Assembly: GCA_016928525.1 (NCBI GenBank)
Contig: JAFGKO010000374.1
Location: 1-10,235, forward strand
Direction: 5' to 3'
Source: Anaerolineales bacterium
Lineage (GTDB): Bacteria; Chloroflexota; Anaerolineae; Anaerolineales; Villigracilaceae
DNA: 10,235 nt
The notes beneath the pieces are model-generated. The model was not told the DNA's origin and searched no databases. It saw nothing but the letters and a program-made list of their open reading frames with translations. Positions within the stretch are counted from its first letter, which is position 1, and every line of letters starts with the position of its first letter. Shown here in pieces: positions 1 through 6,446 of this stretch. A program made the translations under genes and the position numbers.

Positions 1-30
1 GAATAAAACCTTCGGGACGGTGCTTGCATG

Positions 31-44
31 TTATTGCCAATAAT
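31..44. promoter_or_regulatory. Short imperfect palindrome sharing TTGCCAAT with the site at 92-110
   Basis: The stretch TTATTGCCAATAAT has TTATT and AATAA arms around GCC. It shares the octamer TTGCCAAT (34-41) with the larger palindrome at 94-101, exactly 60 bases downstream. It could be a second, weaker binding site for the same regulator upstream of the sigma-factor gene. This is inferred from symmetry and repetition only, and the region is AT-rich, so chance is possible. Confidence 0.25.
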
Positions 45-91
45 GTCTCTTGCATAGTGTTCTACTTTCTTAATACCGAGTTTTTCGAATA

Positions 92-110
92 TTTTGCCAA
101 TTTGGCAAAA
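92..110. promoter_or_regulatory. Perfect 19-bp palindrome, probable operator
   Basis: TTTTGCCAA (92-100) and TTGGCAAAA (102-110) are exact reverse complements around one central T. A symmetric site of this size with two 9-base arms is typical of a dimeric helix-turn-helix regulator binding site. It overlaps the -35-like hexamer TTGGCA (102-107) of the candidate promoter for the downstream three-gene unit, so a bound protein would be placed to repress. There is no GC-rich stem or stable loop, which argues against a terminator. The symmetry is seen; the operator role is inferred. Confidence 0.5.
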
Positions 111-132
111 AAACATTTTTTTTCGGTATAAA
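102..132 (+). promoter_or_regulatory. Candidate housekeeping-type promoter for the sigma / ImmA-IrrE unit
   Basis: TTGGCA (102-107) resembles a -35 hexamer and TATAAA (127-132) a -10 hexamer, separated by 19 bases. That spacing is longer than the usual 17, so the promoter would be weak or activator-dependent. Transcription would start near 139-142 and leave a leader of about 85 bases before the Shine-Dalgarno sequence at 212-219. The region is AT-rich, so promoter-like hexamers arise easily. The call rests on position upstream of the first gene and overlap with the 92-110 palindrome. Confidence 0.3.
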
Positions 133-211
133 TATAGTGTGGCAACTTTTTGCGTATCGTTTGATAACTGCACAATAGAGTGCCCCAAGTATGGCAATGA
201 TAACTGCCAGG

Positions 212-227
212 AAGGAGGTCAATTCTG
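212..227 (+). promoter_or_regulatory. Strong Shine-Dalgarno preceding a CTG start codon
   Basis: AAGGAGGT (212-219) is a near-perfect anti-16S complement. It lies five bases before CTG at 225, which is in frame with the sigma-factor reading frame. No ATG, GTG or TTG lies in a suitable position behind it. The next conventional in-frame start, GTG at 369, has no such site and would remove most of sigma region 2. ATT at 222 is also in frame, but is only two bases from the Shine-Dalgarno. This ribosome-binding site therefore decides the start. Confidence 0.65.
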
Positions 228-878
228 AAACCCGAAATAATTGAAAAATTACGAAATGCGCCATGGGATGAGATTTATCCCAAGCTGATAGCTTGTGCTG
301 AATTTACAATCAGTAAATATGCGTGGCGCACTGGTTCTCTTCCCAAAGGCCATACTTCTGAATCTATTGTGCAAGAAGCTCTAACCAAGACCTTCAGTGG
401 AGAAAAAAGATGGGATCCGGAAAGAGGGGATTTGCTCTCATGGTTAAGATGGGTGGTTAGAGGGGATGTTGATCGCTTGTACTACTCAAAATCCCATCCC
501 CCGGAAGAAGTTTATGATGTTGAGCTTGAAAGCTTCGAAATGAACGAAGATGATGAACTAGCTCTGGACAAAGCCGAATACAAAACAAACGATTTTCTTC
601 CAAGTGGTCTTATTGGATCACCGCCGGAAGACATCGTTGCTGCCGCAGAATTAGTGAAATTGAAAATTGATGTGTTACTAGAAGCATGTAATGGAAGGGA
701 CGACCTTGAAAAAATTGTTTTTACGATTATTGATGGAAGATGTATCCCTACACCACAAGCTCTATCCAAATGCTTTGATAGACCTGTAGAAGAAATTTAT
801 CAACAACTCAGAACTCTTCGCCGGAGAGCAGCAAAAATATTGTCAACTAAAGAATGGATAAAAAATGGACAAGAATAA
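225..878 (+). CDS. Small sigma-70-family (ECF-like) RNA polymerase sigma factor, CTG start
   Basis: The product (217 residues from CTG 225) looks like a minimal sigma factor that would redirect RNA polymerase to its own promoters. Residues about 15-90 resemble region 2: a helical stretch, then PKGHTSESIVQEAL (40-53), close to the usual DAED-[LI]-VQE pattern, then WDPERGDLLSWLRWVVRGDV (63-82). An acidic, probably flexible linker follows (about 93-125). Residues about 132-206 resemble region 4, with a helix-turn-helix around TPQALSKCFDRPVEEIYQQL (176-195) and a basic RRRAAK tail. A conventional start at GTG 369 would cut region 2 in half, so I extend the gene to CTG 225. It overlaps the next gene by 14 bases, which implies coupled translation with that acidic protein and the ImmA/IrrE peptidase downstream. 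Family assignment rests on reading motifs. The subgroup and target promoters are unknown. Confidence 0.75.
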   Translation: MKPEIIEKLRNAPWDEIYPKLIACAEFTISKYAWRTGSLPKGHTSESIVQEALTKTFSGEKRWDPERGDLLSWLRWVVRGDVDRLYYSKSHPPEEVYDVELESFEMNEDDELALDKAEYKTNDFLPSGLIGSPPEDIVAAAELVKLKIDVLLEACNGRDDLEKIVFTIIDGRCIPTPQALSKCFDRPVEEIYQQLRTLRRRAAKILSTKEWIKNGQE

Positions 879-1305
879 ACCCCACAAAGCCGATGAGGAT
901 ATTGTAAGGGAATTCGATCGCCTATTTGATGAAATACCAGAACCAAGTACTGATGAAGAAATCGAGAACTACCTCATTGATTCTGGATATAACATTGATG
1001 ATTTGAAGGTCAAAGGTTTAGAGTTTATAAGGGATTTGATTGCCAATAATTGGAGGTTTACTACATCTGATGAAATTGATAAAGAAGCAACGGAAATAAA
1101 TAAGATTCCTCTCCGAGAAGATTGGGAAAGAAATCGATTATTGCAGGCCATTCGAAAGGCATCGGAGATATTAACTCAAAGTGGAGGAGAACCAGTTTTA
1201 GCATTTCGTAATCTAGAAAACCTTACAGAAAGAGACTTGGCATCGGTACTTCAAGAACTTGAATATAAGGCTAATTCTAAAGGCGTGAAGTTGGACCTGG
1301 GCTAA
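865..1305 (+). CDS. Small acidic protein between sigma factor and ImmA/IrrE peptidase; possible regulator or peptidase substrate
   Basis: This 146-residue protein has no domain I can name. It is strongly acidic in its first 60 residues and predicted mostly helical. It contains a motif of the form DEEIENYLIDSGYNIDDL (30-47) followed by NNWRF (61-65). From memory, unverified, similar 'EEI..YL...GY' plus 'NWR' proteins often sit directly upstream of ImmA/IrrE peptidase genes in other bacteria. There is no signal peptide, membrane segment or obvious DNA-binding motif. Its ATG lies inside the end of the sigma-factor gene and the peptidase gene starts 16 bases after its stop, so the three are almost certainly co-transcribed. 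It may act as an anti-sigma protein or as the peptidase's substrate or partner. Both roles are inferred from gene order alone. Confidence 0.7.
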   Translation: MDKNKPHKADEDIVREFDRLFDEIPEPSTDEEIENYLIDSGYNIDDLKVKGLEFIRDLIANNWRFTTSDEIDKEATEINKIPLREDWERNRLLQAIRKASEILTQSGGEPVLAFRNLENLTERDLASVLQELEYKANSKGVKLDLG

Positions 1306-1321
1306 AAATTAACCGTGAGTA

Positions 1322-2137
1322 ATGATGAACTTCCCTGAAAGAACAGCAAATTCAGTTATTGATAAGCTCAGCATTTCTTCGCCAGATGATCTTCTGCAAT
1401 TGAAGAAAATTATTTATGCGCGCGGTGCTATTTATCGTGAATGGCCAATTCAAGGAGCAGAGGCTCGGCTTATGATTGGTCATGGAAAGCCGATAATAAC
1501 AATATCATCTTCGCCTACGATAAATCATCATCGGCGTCGTTTTAGCACAGCTCACGAACTTGGTCATTTGGAATTGCATCGGGGGATGGGTTTGCTAGTG
1601 AGTTGCACAAATCAAGATATTCAATACAAGCCTGACAATACAGATATTGATATTGAGCAGGAAGCCAATCAATTCGCAGCCGCATTTCTAATACCAGCTA
1701 GATTTGTAGAGAAGCCTTTCACCGAAAATGAGCCATCTTTCGATATCATTGCTGACTGGGCCAGTACACTTGAAACTTCTCTAACTGCAACAGCTCTTAG
1801 ATTCGTCCGGTTTACTCCTAAACCAGTTGCAGTAGTTTATTCATCCCAAAATATTATCAGATATTTCCAACCATCAAAAGAATTTATGGAGCTTGGGGTA
1901 TTTCCGGATGTTAAGAATCTTGTTGGTACACATACTGATGCCAAAAAATTATTCCAAGGTATATCTATAAAAAATCAATGGCGTGAAGTAAGAGCAACTG
2001 AGTGGTTTCGTGAAGATAGCACCGCCTTTGACGAAGCTGATGTAATCAGAGAATGGTCAATTAGTATGCCTTCTTATCAGGCTGTATTATCTTTATTATG
2101 GGTTCATGAACCACTTGGAGAAGATCTTGATTGGTAA
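1322..2137 (+). CDS. ImmA/IrrE family zinc metallo-endopeptidase
   Basis: The 271-residue product carries the zincin motif HELGH (78-82) in the context FSTAHELGHLELH (74-86). A downstream EQEANQFAAAFLIP (112-125) supplies the probable third zinc ligand, Glu114. This layout defines ImmA/IrrE (M78-type) peptidases, which in known systems (ICEBs1 ImmA, Deinococcus IrrE/PprI) cut a repressor and so switch on mobile-element or DNA-damage genes. There is no N-terminal XRE-type helix-turn-helix. After the peptidase core about 145 residues remain; I do not recognise them as a named domain, and they might sense a signal or bind a partner. There is no signal peptide, so it is cytoplasmic. ATG at 1325 is an equally good alternative start, and neither has a strong ribosome-binding site. 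The neighbouring sigma factor and acidic protein are the obvious candidate targets (inference). Confidence 0.88.
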   Translation: MMNFPERTANSVIDKLSISSPDDLLQLKKIIYARGAIYREWPIQGAEARLMIGHGKPIITISSSPTINHHRRRFSTAHELGHLELHRGMGLLVSCTNQDIQYKPDNTDIDIEQEANQFAAAFLIPARFVEKPFTENEPSFDIIADWASTLETSLTATALRFVRFTPKPVAVVYSSQNIIRYFQPSKEFMELGVFPDVKNLVGTHTDAKKLFQGISIKNQWREVRATEWFREDSTAFDEADVIREWSISMPSYQAVLSLLWVHEPLGEDLDW

Positions 2138-2218
2138 GATTAGTTTCCGTTATACGCTCGCTAGGTAATTACGAGTAATCTTCCGACAAAGTCCTGAAGT
2201 TCAAATCATAGGTTTCAG

Positions 2219-2977
2219 CTACAGCACTTCCAGCCGATTTTTCCCCCGCCATTTGGCCTGATAGAGCGCCCGGTCTGCCCGGCTCAAGAGATCATCGAGC
2301 GTGTCTGCAGTTGGATTGCAGGTTGTGACCCCGACACTGATGGTGACCTGAATCTGCGCGCCCTTGTACTCAACCACATGGCCGGCAACAAGCTGGCAGA
2401 GTCTGTTGGCGACTTGCAAAGCGCTGGCTTCATCCGTCTCGGGCAACAATAAGATGAATTCTTCCCCGCCAAAACGCGCCAGTGTATCGCACTGTCGCAG
2501 GAGAGTGCTGCAGGTCAGGCATAATTCTTGCAAGACAGCGTCCCCGCACAAGTGGCCGTAGGTATCGTTGACTTTCTTGAAGTTATCGGCATCGAAAATG
2601 ATCAGGGAAAGGGCATGTCGATATCTTTTCGCGCGCTCGAGCTCATGCTCGACTACCCTCATAAAATGTCTGCGGTTGAAGACGCGCGTAAGCTCATCCG
2701 TGATTGCCAGCGCATGAACTTCTTCGCGGAGTTTTTCGAGTTCGAAGTACAGACTTATGAAAATGTAACTAAGGGGAGGTGCTACCAGGAGAGGGACCGT
2801 AATTGCGATGACAACATTGAAATCCCCAGAACTGCCTGGCAATAAAATCGCAACCATTTTTGCGATAACCACCGAAAACAGCGTGGAAATAGCCGTGATA
2901 TACAAAGTCGACTTTGCCGCCCCCTGCTTTAAAATAAATTGGCGGATGCGCTGCGATAGGGTTGGTGAGAGCTTCAT
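2219..2977 (-). CDS. Membrane-anchored diguanylate cyclase (GGDEF domain)
   Basis: This enzyme should condense two GTP into cyclic di-GMP at the inner face of the membrane. Numbered from ATG 2977, two hydrophobic segments lie at about 25-46 and 53-78. A short helical linker follows, probably a coiled coil (FELEKLREEVHAL), then a GGDEF domain from about residue 91. The DELTRVFNRRHF and FDADNFKKVND motifs, the active-site GGEEF (170-174) and an upstream RQCD (161-164) in the position of the inhibitory I-site are all intact. It is therefore probably active and product-inhibited. No recognisable sensor domain lies between the membrane segments. An in-frame TTG at 3034 would add 19 residues and bring the start within 13 bases of the upstream MFS stop. 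I prefer ATG 2977, but this is not certain. Co-transcription with the MFS gene is possible. Confidence 0.92.
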   Translation of the reverse strand: MKLSPTLSQRIRQFILKQGAAKSTLYITAISTLFSVVIAKMVAILLPGSSGDFNVVIAITVPLLVAPPLSYIFISLYFELEKLREEVHALAITDELTRVFNRRHFMRVVEHELERAKRYRHALSLIIFDADNFKKVNDTYGHLCGDAVLQELCLTCSTLLRQCDTLARFGGEEFILLLPETDEASALQVANRLCQLVAGHVVEYKGAQIQVTISVGVTTCNPTADTLDDLLSRADRALYQAKWRGKNRLEVL

Positions 2978-3047
2978 AGTTATCCCAAATACAAATGTCT
3001 TTATATCGTTAAATTTCCGCTTCCAACCTGACAACTACCCTACAGAT

Positions 3048-4259
3048 TCAGCGCACCCACTTCCAGAACAAAATACACGCCAATAAGGCCATCGTTGCCC
3101 CAAAGAAGAATGGAGCCGAAGCGCCGAAGCCGGTCCATGCGCCGGCCCCTTGCCAGAGCAAGCCCGCGATCACGGAAGCAGGCAGGGCCGTCAGTCCGAT
3201 CGCGGCGTTGAACAGTCCATAGGCCGCGCCGCGCTGGGCATCGGGCACCAGGTCGGCTACCAGCGCTTTGGCCGTGCCTTCCGTCGCAGCATAGTAAACC
3301 CCGTACAGCCCAAACAGCGCCCAGACCTGCCAGCCTGTAGCTGAGAAAGCAAATCCCAGATAAACCAACCCGTAGGCCAGCCAGCCAGCGATGATCAGCC
3401 TGCGCCGCCCGATCTTGTCCGAGAGCGCCCCCAGCGGGCCGGACAAAAGCGTGTAGATGGCGGTGAAGGTCATCAGCATGAACATGGTCTGTAACACGGA
3501 CAACCCGCGCTCCTGGGCGCGCAAGATGATAAACGAATCGGATGAGTTGCCCAGCGTGAACAAAACAATGACAAACAGGAAGGCCTTAAAACGTTTATCC
3601 GCGCCTTTGAGACTTAATCGCATCACCCCTGACCTCTTGCCTGCTACTGTTACCTCTTTCGCTCCCAATGCCAGGACGATCACCGCCAAAACCGCCGGGA
3701 GGATGCTGACCAGCACCGCCGTGCGGAAAGTGGGGACCGACAGCAGGGATTCATTGGCCTGGGTCAACCAGATGATGAGCGCAGCGATACCAATGCCCAG
3801 GAAAGCGCCGGCCGTGTCTCCGGCCCGGTGCAGACCGAAGGCCAGGCCACGGGATCTTTCGTCTGTGCTGGCAGCTACCAGCGCATCCCGTGGCGCGGTG
3901 CGGATGCCTTTCCCGGTCCGGTCAGCAAAGCGCACGCCCAACACCCATCCCCAAGTATTGGCAAAGTAGAGAAACGGCTTGGCAACGGTGGAAAGACCGT
4001 ACCCGAGCACAGCCAATCCCTTGCGTTTGCCGAGTCTATCCGAGAGAGCGCCGGAGTAGATCTTGAGCAGGCTGGCAGTGGTCTCGGCGACGCCATCGAT
4101 CAAGCCGATGACTGCCGTACGCACGCCCAGGATGTTAGCAAGAAACAGCGGGATGAGATAGACGATCATCTCGGAGGAGATGTCGGTCAGGAAGGAGGTG
4201 GCTGTCACCACCCAAATGTTGGGATGCAGGCGGCGTAAAGGGGATTGCTTTTTTGTCAT
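3048..4259 (-). CDS. Major facilitator superfamily (MFS) permease
   Basis: The 403-residue product is a typical 12-helix secondary transporter. The MFS loop 2-3 signature appears as GALSDRLGKRK (70-80), with its internal duplicate GALSDKIGRRR (277-287) in the second half. The N-terminal SFLTDISSEMIVYLIPLF (22-39) and DRTGKGIRTAPRDAL (113-127) belong to a subfamily found in many bacteria and archaea, usually annotated only as 'MFS transporter'. The substrate cannot be read from sequence. The open frame continues upstream to 4988, but that extension runs antisense to the ClC gene and looks non-coding; ATG at 4259 begins a normal MFS N-terminus. The gene is divergent from the ClC gene across a 109-bp spacer, and the diguanylate cyclase lies directly downstream on the same strand. 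Confidence 0.9.
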   Translation of the reverse strand: MTKKQSPLRRLHPNIWVVTATSFLTDISSEMIVYLIPLFLANILGVRTAVIGLIDGVAETTASLLKIYSGALSDRLGKRKGLAVLGYGLSTVAKPFLYFANTWGWVLGVRFADRTGKGIRTAPRDALVAASTDERSRGLAFGLHRAGDTAGAFLGIGIAALIIWLTQANESLLSVPTFRTAVLVSILPAVLAVIVLALGAKEVTVAGKRSGVMRLSLKGADKRFKAFLFVIVLFTLGNSSDSFIILRAQERGLSVLQTMFMLMTFTAIYTLLSGPLGALSDKIGRRRLIIAGWLAYGLVYLGFAFSATGWQVWALFGLYGVYYAATEGTAKALVADLVPDAQRGAAYGLFNAAIGLTALPASVIAGLLWQGAGAWTGFGASAPFFFGATMALLACILFWKWVR

Positions 4260-4281
4260 AGAGTATCTTCTGGGAAATAAG

Positions 4282-4331
4282 ATTGTTCTATTATACGCGT
4301 GTGTGCCGAAAAGCACGCGTGATAGAATAAT
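4282..4331. promoter_or_regulatory. Imperfect inverted repeat in the divergent MFS/ClC promoter region
   Basis: ATTGTTCTAT (4282-4291) and ATAGAATAAT (4322-4331) are inverted copies matching at nine of ten positions. Inside them ACGCGTG (4295-4301) and CACGCGT (4314-4320) form a second exact inverted pair. Together they make a broken palindrome of about 50 bp centred between the two divergent genes. It could be an operator serving both genes or a hairpin in the MFS leader. It encloses the -10-like sequence of the MFS gene, which favours a regulatory role. The symmetry is seen; the function is inferred. Confidence 0.4.
4290..4295 (-). promoter_or_regulatory. Consensus -10 hexamer (TATAAT) for the MFS gene
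   Basis: Read on the minus strand these bases are an exact TATAAT, 30 bases upstream of the MFS ATG. No acceptable -35 hexamer is found 16-18 bases further upstream, so the promoter may be weak or activator-dependent. It sits within the inverted repeat at 4282-4331. Confidence 0.35.
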
Positions 4332-4368
4332 TGGTTGACCCAAGAGAGAAAGAAGGAAGAAATACATT

Positions 4369-6444
4369 ATGGAAAGTATTCGTCTACGCGTCCGTGATAT
4401 TTCGGACCGCATCCGCTTTTCGGAAACCACGATCCTGATCGCCACTGCAATTGCGATTGGCGCAGGCACAGGACTGGGCGCGATCCTGTTCATCCGTCTG
4501 ATCGAATTCGTGCAGGGCGTGTTCTTTGCAGGGAGCGAAGCACTCTTTGGCGGCATGGGACGTTGGCTGCTGATCTTCATCCCGGCGGCAGGCGGCTTGA
4601 TCGCAGGTCCTATCATCGCCTTCTTCGCCAGCGAAGCCAAGGGACATGGCGTGCCGGAAGTGATGCAGGCCATCGCCCTGCGCGGTGGGCGCATCCGCCC
4701 ACGAGTGGTGGTGGCGAAGATCGCCGCTTCGGCGATCTGTATCGGCAGCGGCGGCTCGGCCGGACGCGAAGGGCCCATCGTGCAGGTCGGCGCAGCACTG
4801 GGCTCCACGCTGGGGCAGTGGTTGAAGTTATCGTCCAACCGCATCCGCAACCTGGTGGCCTGTGGCGCGGCAGCCGGCATCGCGGCCACGTTCAATGCCC
4901 CAATTGCGGGCGTGATCTTCGCGATGGAAGTCATCCTGGGCGAGTTGCACCTGGGCGACCTGGGCAACGTGATCATCTCAGCGGTCACGGCCTCTACATT
5001 GGCGCGCGTCTTTCTGGGAGATTATCCGGCCTTTGCCATCCCGCGTTACGCCATGCAAACGCCCTGGGAGGTGTTCCTATACGCCTTGCTGGGTGTGCTG
5101 GCCGCTTTCGCGGCGGTTGGGTTCATTCGCTTGTTGTACTGGTTCGAAGATCTGTTCGACAACTGGAAATTCCCGGATGCGCTCAAGCCAGCCGTCGGTG
5201 GATTGCTGTTGGGCATATTGGGCTTCGTTTATCCGATGGTGCTGGGTTGGGGTGGACTGTCCACCACGGAAGCGGCTTCCGGCTTACCGATTACCGCCAA
5301 CATCCCGCATGTCTTTGGCTCAGGTTTTGCTGTAATCGGCGCTGCATTGTTAGGGAAAGCGCCCTTCCTATTGTTGTTGGCCTTGATTTTCCTGAAGCCC
5401 CTGGCGACCTCGTTCACACTCGGCTCGGGCAACTCCGGCGGTGTGTTTGCGCCTTCGCTATTTGCAGGAGCAGCGCTAGGCGGCGCGTTTGGCTTATTGG
5501 TCGATCGGGTCTTTCCCGGCATAACGGCCGGGCCAGGCGCCTTCGCCACAGTCGGCATGGCAGCCGTTTTTGCCGGGGCTGCACGCGCGCCCTTCACGGC
5601 TATCCTGATCGTATTCGAGATGACCAACGATTACCGTTTAATGGTGCCCTTGATGGCAGCCGTCATCTTCAGTATGATCGTGGCGGAGCACATCCACAAG
5701 GAATCGATTTACACGCTCAAACTGACCCGGCGTGGCATTCATCTCCGCCGCGGGCGGGATGTGGACGTGATGGAAAACATCACGGTCTCTGAGGTCATGC
5801 GCCCGGCTCCCGAGCCGATTCCCGGCAACATGCCCCTGCGCATGGTCCCCTCCCTGTTGGACAAAGTGCGCATGCATGGATTGCCGGTCAGCAAGGAGGA
5901 TGGCGGACTTTGTGGTGTGATCACAGTGCAGGATGTAGAAGCGGCGGTCGATACGGATGAAAAGAACCTCGATCTTCCCGTGACCCAGTTCTGCTCCCAG
6001 CGCCTGATCGTTGCCTACCCTGACGAAACCCTGCACCACGCCCTCGAGCGCATGAGTCACCGTGACATTGGCCGCCTGCCCGTGGTAGACCGCAACAGCC
6101 CGAGCAAACTGGTCGGCTGGATCAGCCGCGCCGACATCGTCCGCGCCTATGAGCGCGCGCTGACGCGCCGTGTGACCGTCCAGCAGCAGGTGACGCAGGC
6201 GCGGCTAGGGGTCACGGCTGGGGTAGAAGTGGTGGAATGTGTAGTGGAAGCAGGTAGTTTGGTCGCTGGTCGGAATCTATCGGAAATCGTCTGGCCGCAA
6301 GACAGCCTGGTAGCCAGCATCCAACGCGGTGGACGCTTGATCATCCCACACGGCGAAACGCAATTGCAAGTTGGCGATCAACTGGCAGTGGTAGCCCGGC
6401 GGGAAGATGAAGATGCCATCCGTGCGCTGGCGCGGCGCAGTTAA
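4369..6444 (+). CDS. ClC-family chloride channel/transporter with CBS pair and TrkA-C (RCK-C) domain
   Basis: The 691-residue product is an anion transporter of the ClC family. The membrane core spans about residues 20-455. It shows KGHGVPEV (91-98, equivalent to GSGIP), GSGGSAGREGP (126-136) with the gating glutamate Glu134, GSGNSGGVFAP (352-362), and Tyr448 matching the central tyrosine of E. coli ClC. The cytoplasmic tail carries CBS repeats at about 468-527 and 537-602, then a TrkA-C-like module from about 607 to the end, both ligand-sensing domains. By alignment with E. coli ClC, the central serine is His93 and the internal proton glutamate is Val188, so simple Cl-/H+ exchange is uncertain. 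ATG 4369 is preceded by AAGGAAG (4353-4359). Membrane core identity is very secure; transport mechanism and tail ligands are unknown. Confidence 0.95.
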   Translation: MESIRLRVRDISDRIRFSETTILIATAIAIGAGTGLGAILFIRLIEFVQGVFFAGSEALFGGMGRWLLIFIPAAGGLIAGPIIAFFASEAKGHGVPEVMQAIALRGGRIRPRVVVAKIAASAICIGSGGSAGREGPIVQVGAALGSTLGQWLKLSSNRIRNLVACGAAAGIAATFNAPIAGVIFAMEVILGELHLGDLGNVIISAVTASTLARVFLGDYPAFAIPRYAMQTPWEVFLYALLGVLAAFAAVGFIRLLYWFEDLFDNWKFPDALKPAVGGLLLGILGFVYPMVLGWGGLSTTEAASGLPITANIPHVFGSGFAVIGAALLGKAPFLLLLALIFLKPLATSFTLGSGNSGGVFAPSLFAGAALGGAFGLLVDRVFPGITAGPGAFATVGMAAVFAGAARAPFTAILIVFEMTNDYRLMVPLMAAVIFSMIVAEHIHKESIYTLKLTRRGIHLRRGRDVDVMENITVSEVMRPAPEPIPGNMPLRMVPSLLDKVRMHGLPVSKEDGGLCGVITVQDVEAAVDTDEKNLDLPVTQFCSQRLIVAYPDETLHHALERMSHRDIGRLPVVDRNSPSKLVGWISRADIVRAYERALTRRVTVQQQVTQARLGVTAGVEVVECVVEAGSLVAGRNLSEIVWPQDSLVASIQRGGRLIIPHGETQLQVGDQLAVVARREDEDAIRALARRS

Positions 6445-6446
6445 CC

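Noticed and set aside
70..264. Minus-strand 64-residue frame upstream of the sigma factor
   Set aside because: It covers the palindrome, the promoter-like region and the Shine-Dalgarno, and has no supporting features of its own.
369..878. Sigma factor starting at GTG 369
   Set aside because: There is no ribosome-binding site and it would remove half of region 2; coding-like sequence in frame continues upstream to CTG 225.
2136..2182. AAGATTA / TAATCTT inverted repeat after the peptidase gene as a terminator
   Set aside because: Arms of seven AT-rich bases around a 33-base loop, with no U-tract; too weak to call.
2364..3086. Plus-strand frames opposite the GGDEF gene
   Set aside because: Shadows of a gene with fully conserved GGDEF motifs on the minus strand.
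4260..4988. N-terminal extension of the MFS frame up to 4988 on the minus strand
   Set aside because: It is antisense to the conserved ClC core, has Pro/Ala/Arg-rich shadow composition, and the MFS family N-terminus begins naturally at 4259.
4563..5792. 409-residue open frame on the plus strand inside the ClC gene
   Set aside because: Arg/His/Gly-rich off-frame shadow of a clearly conserved gene in GC-rich DNA.
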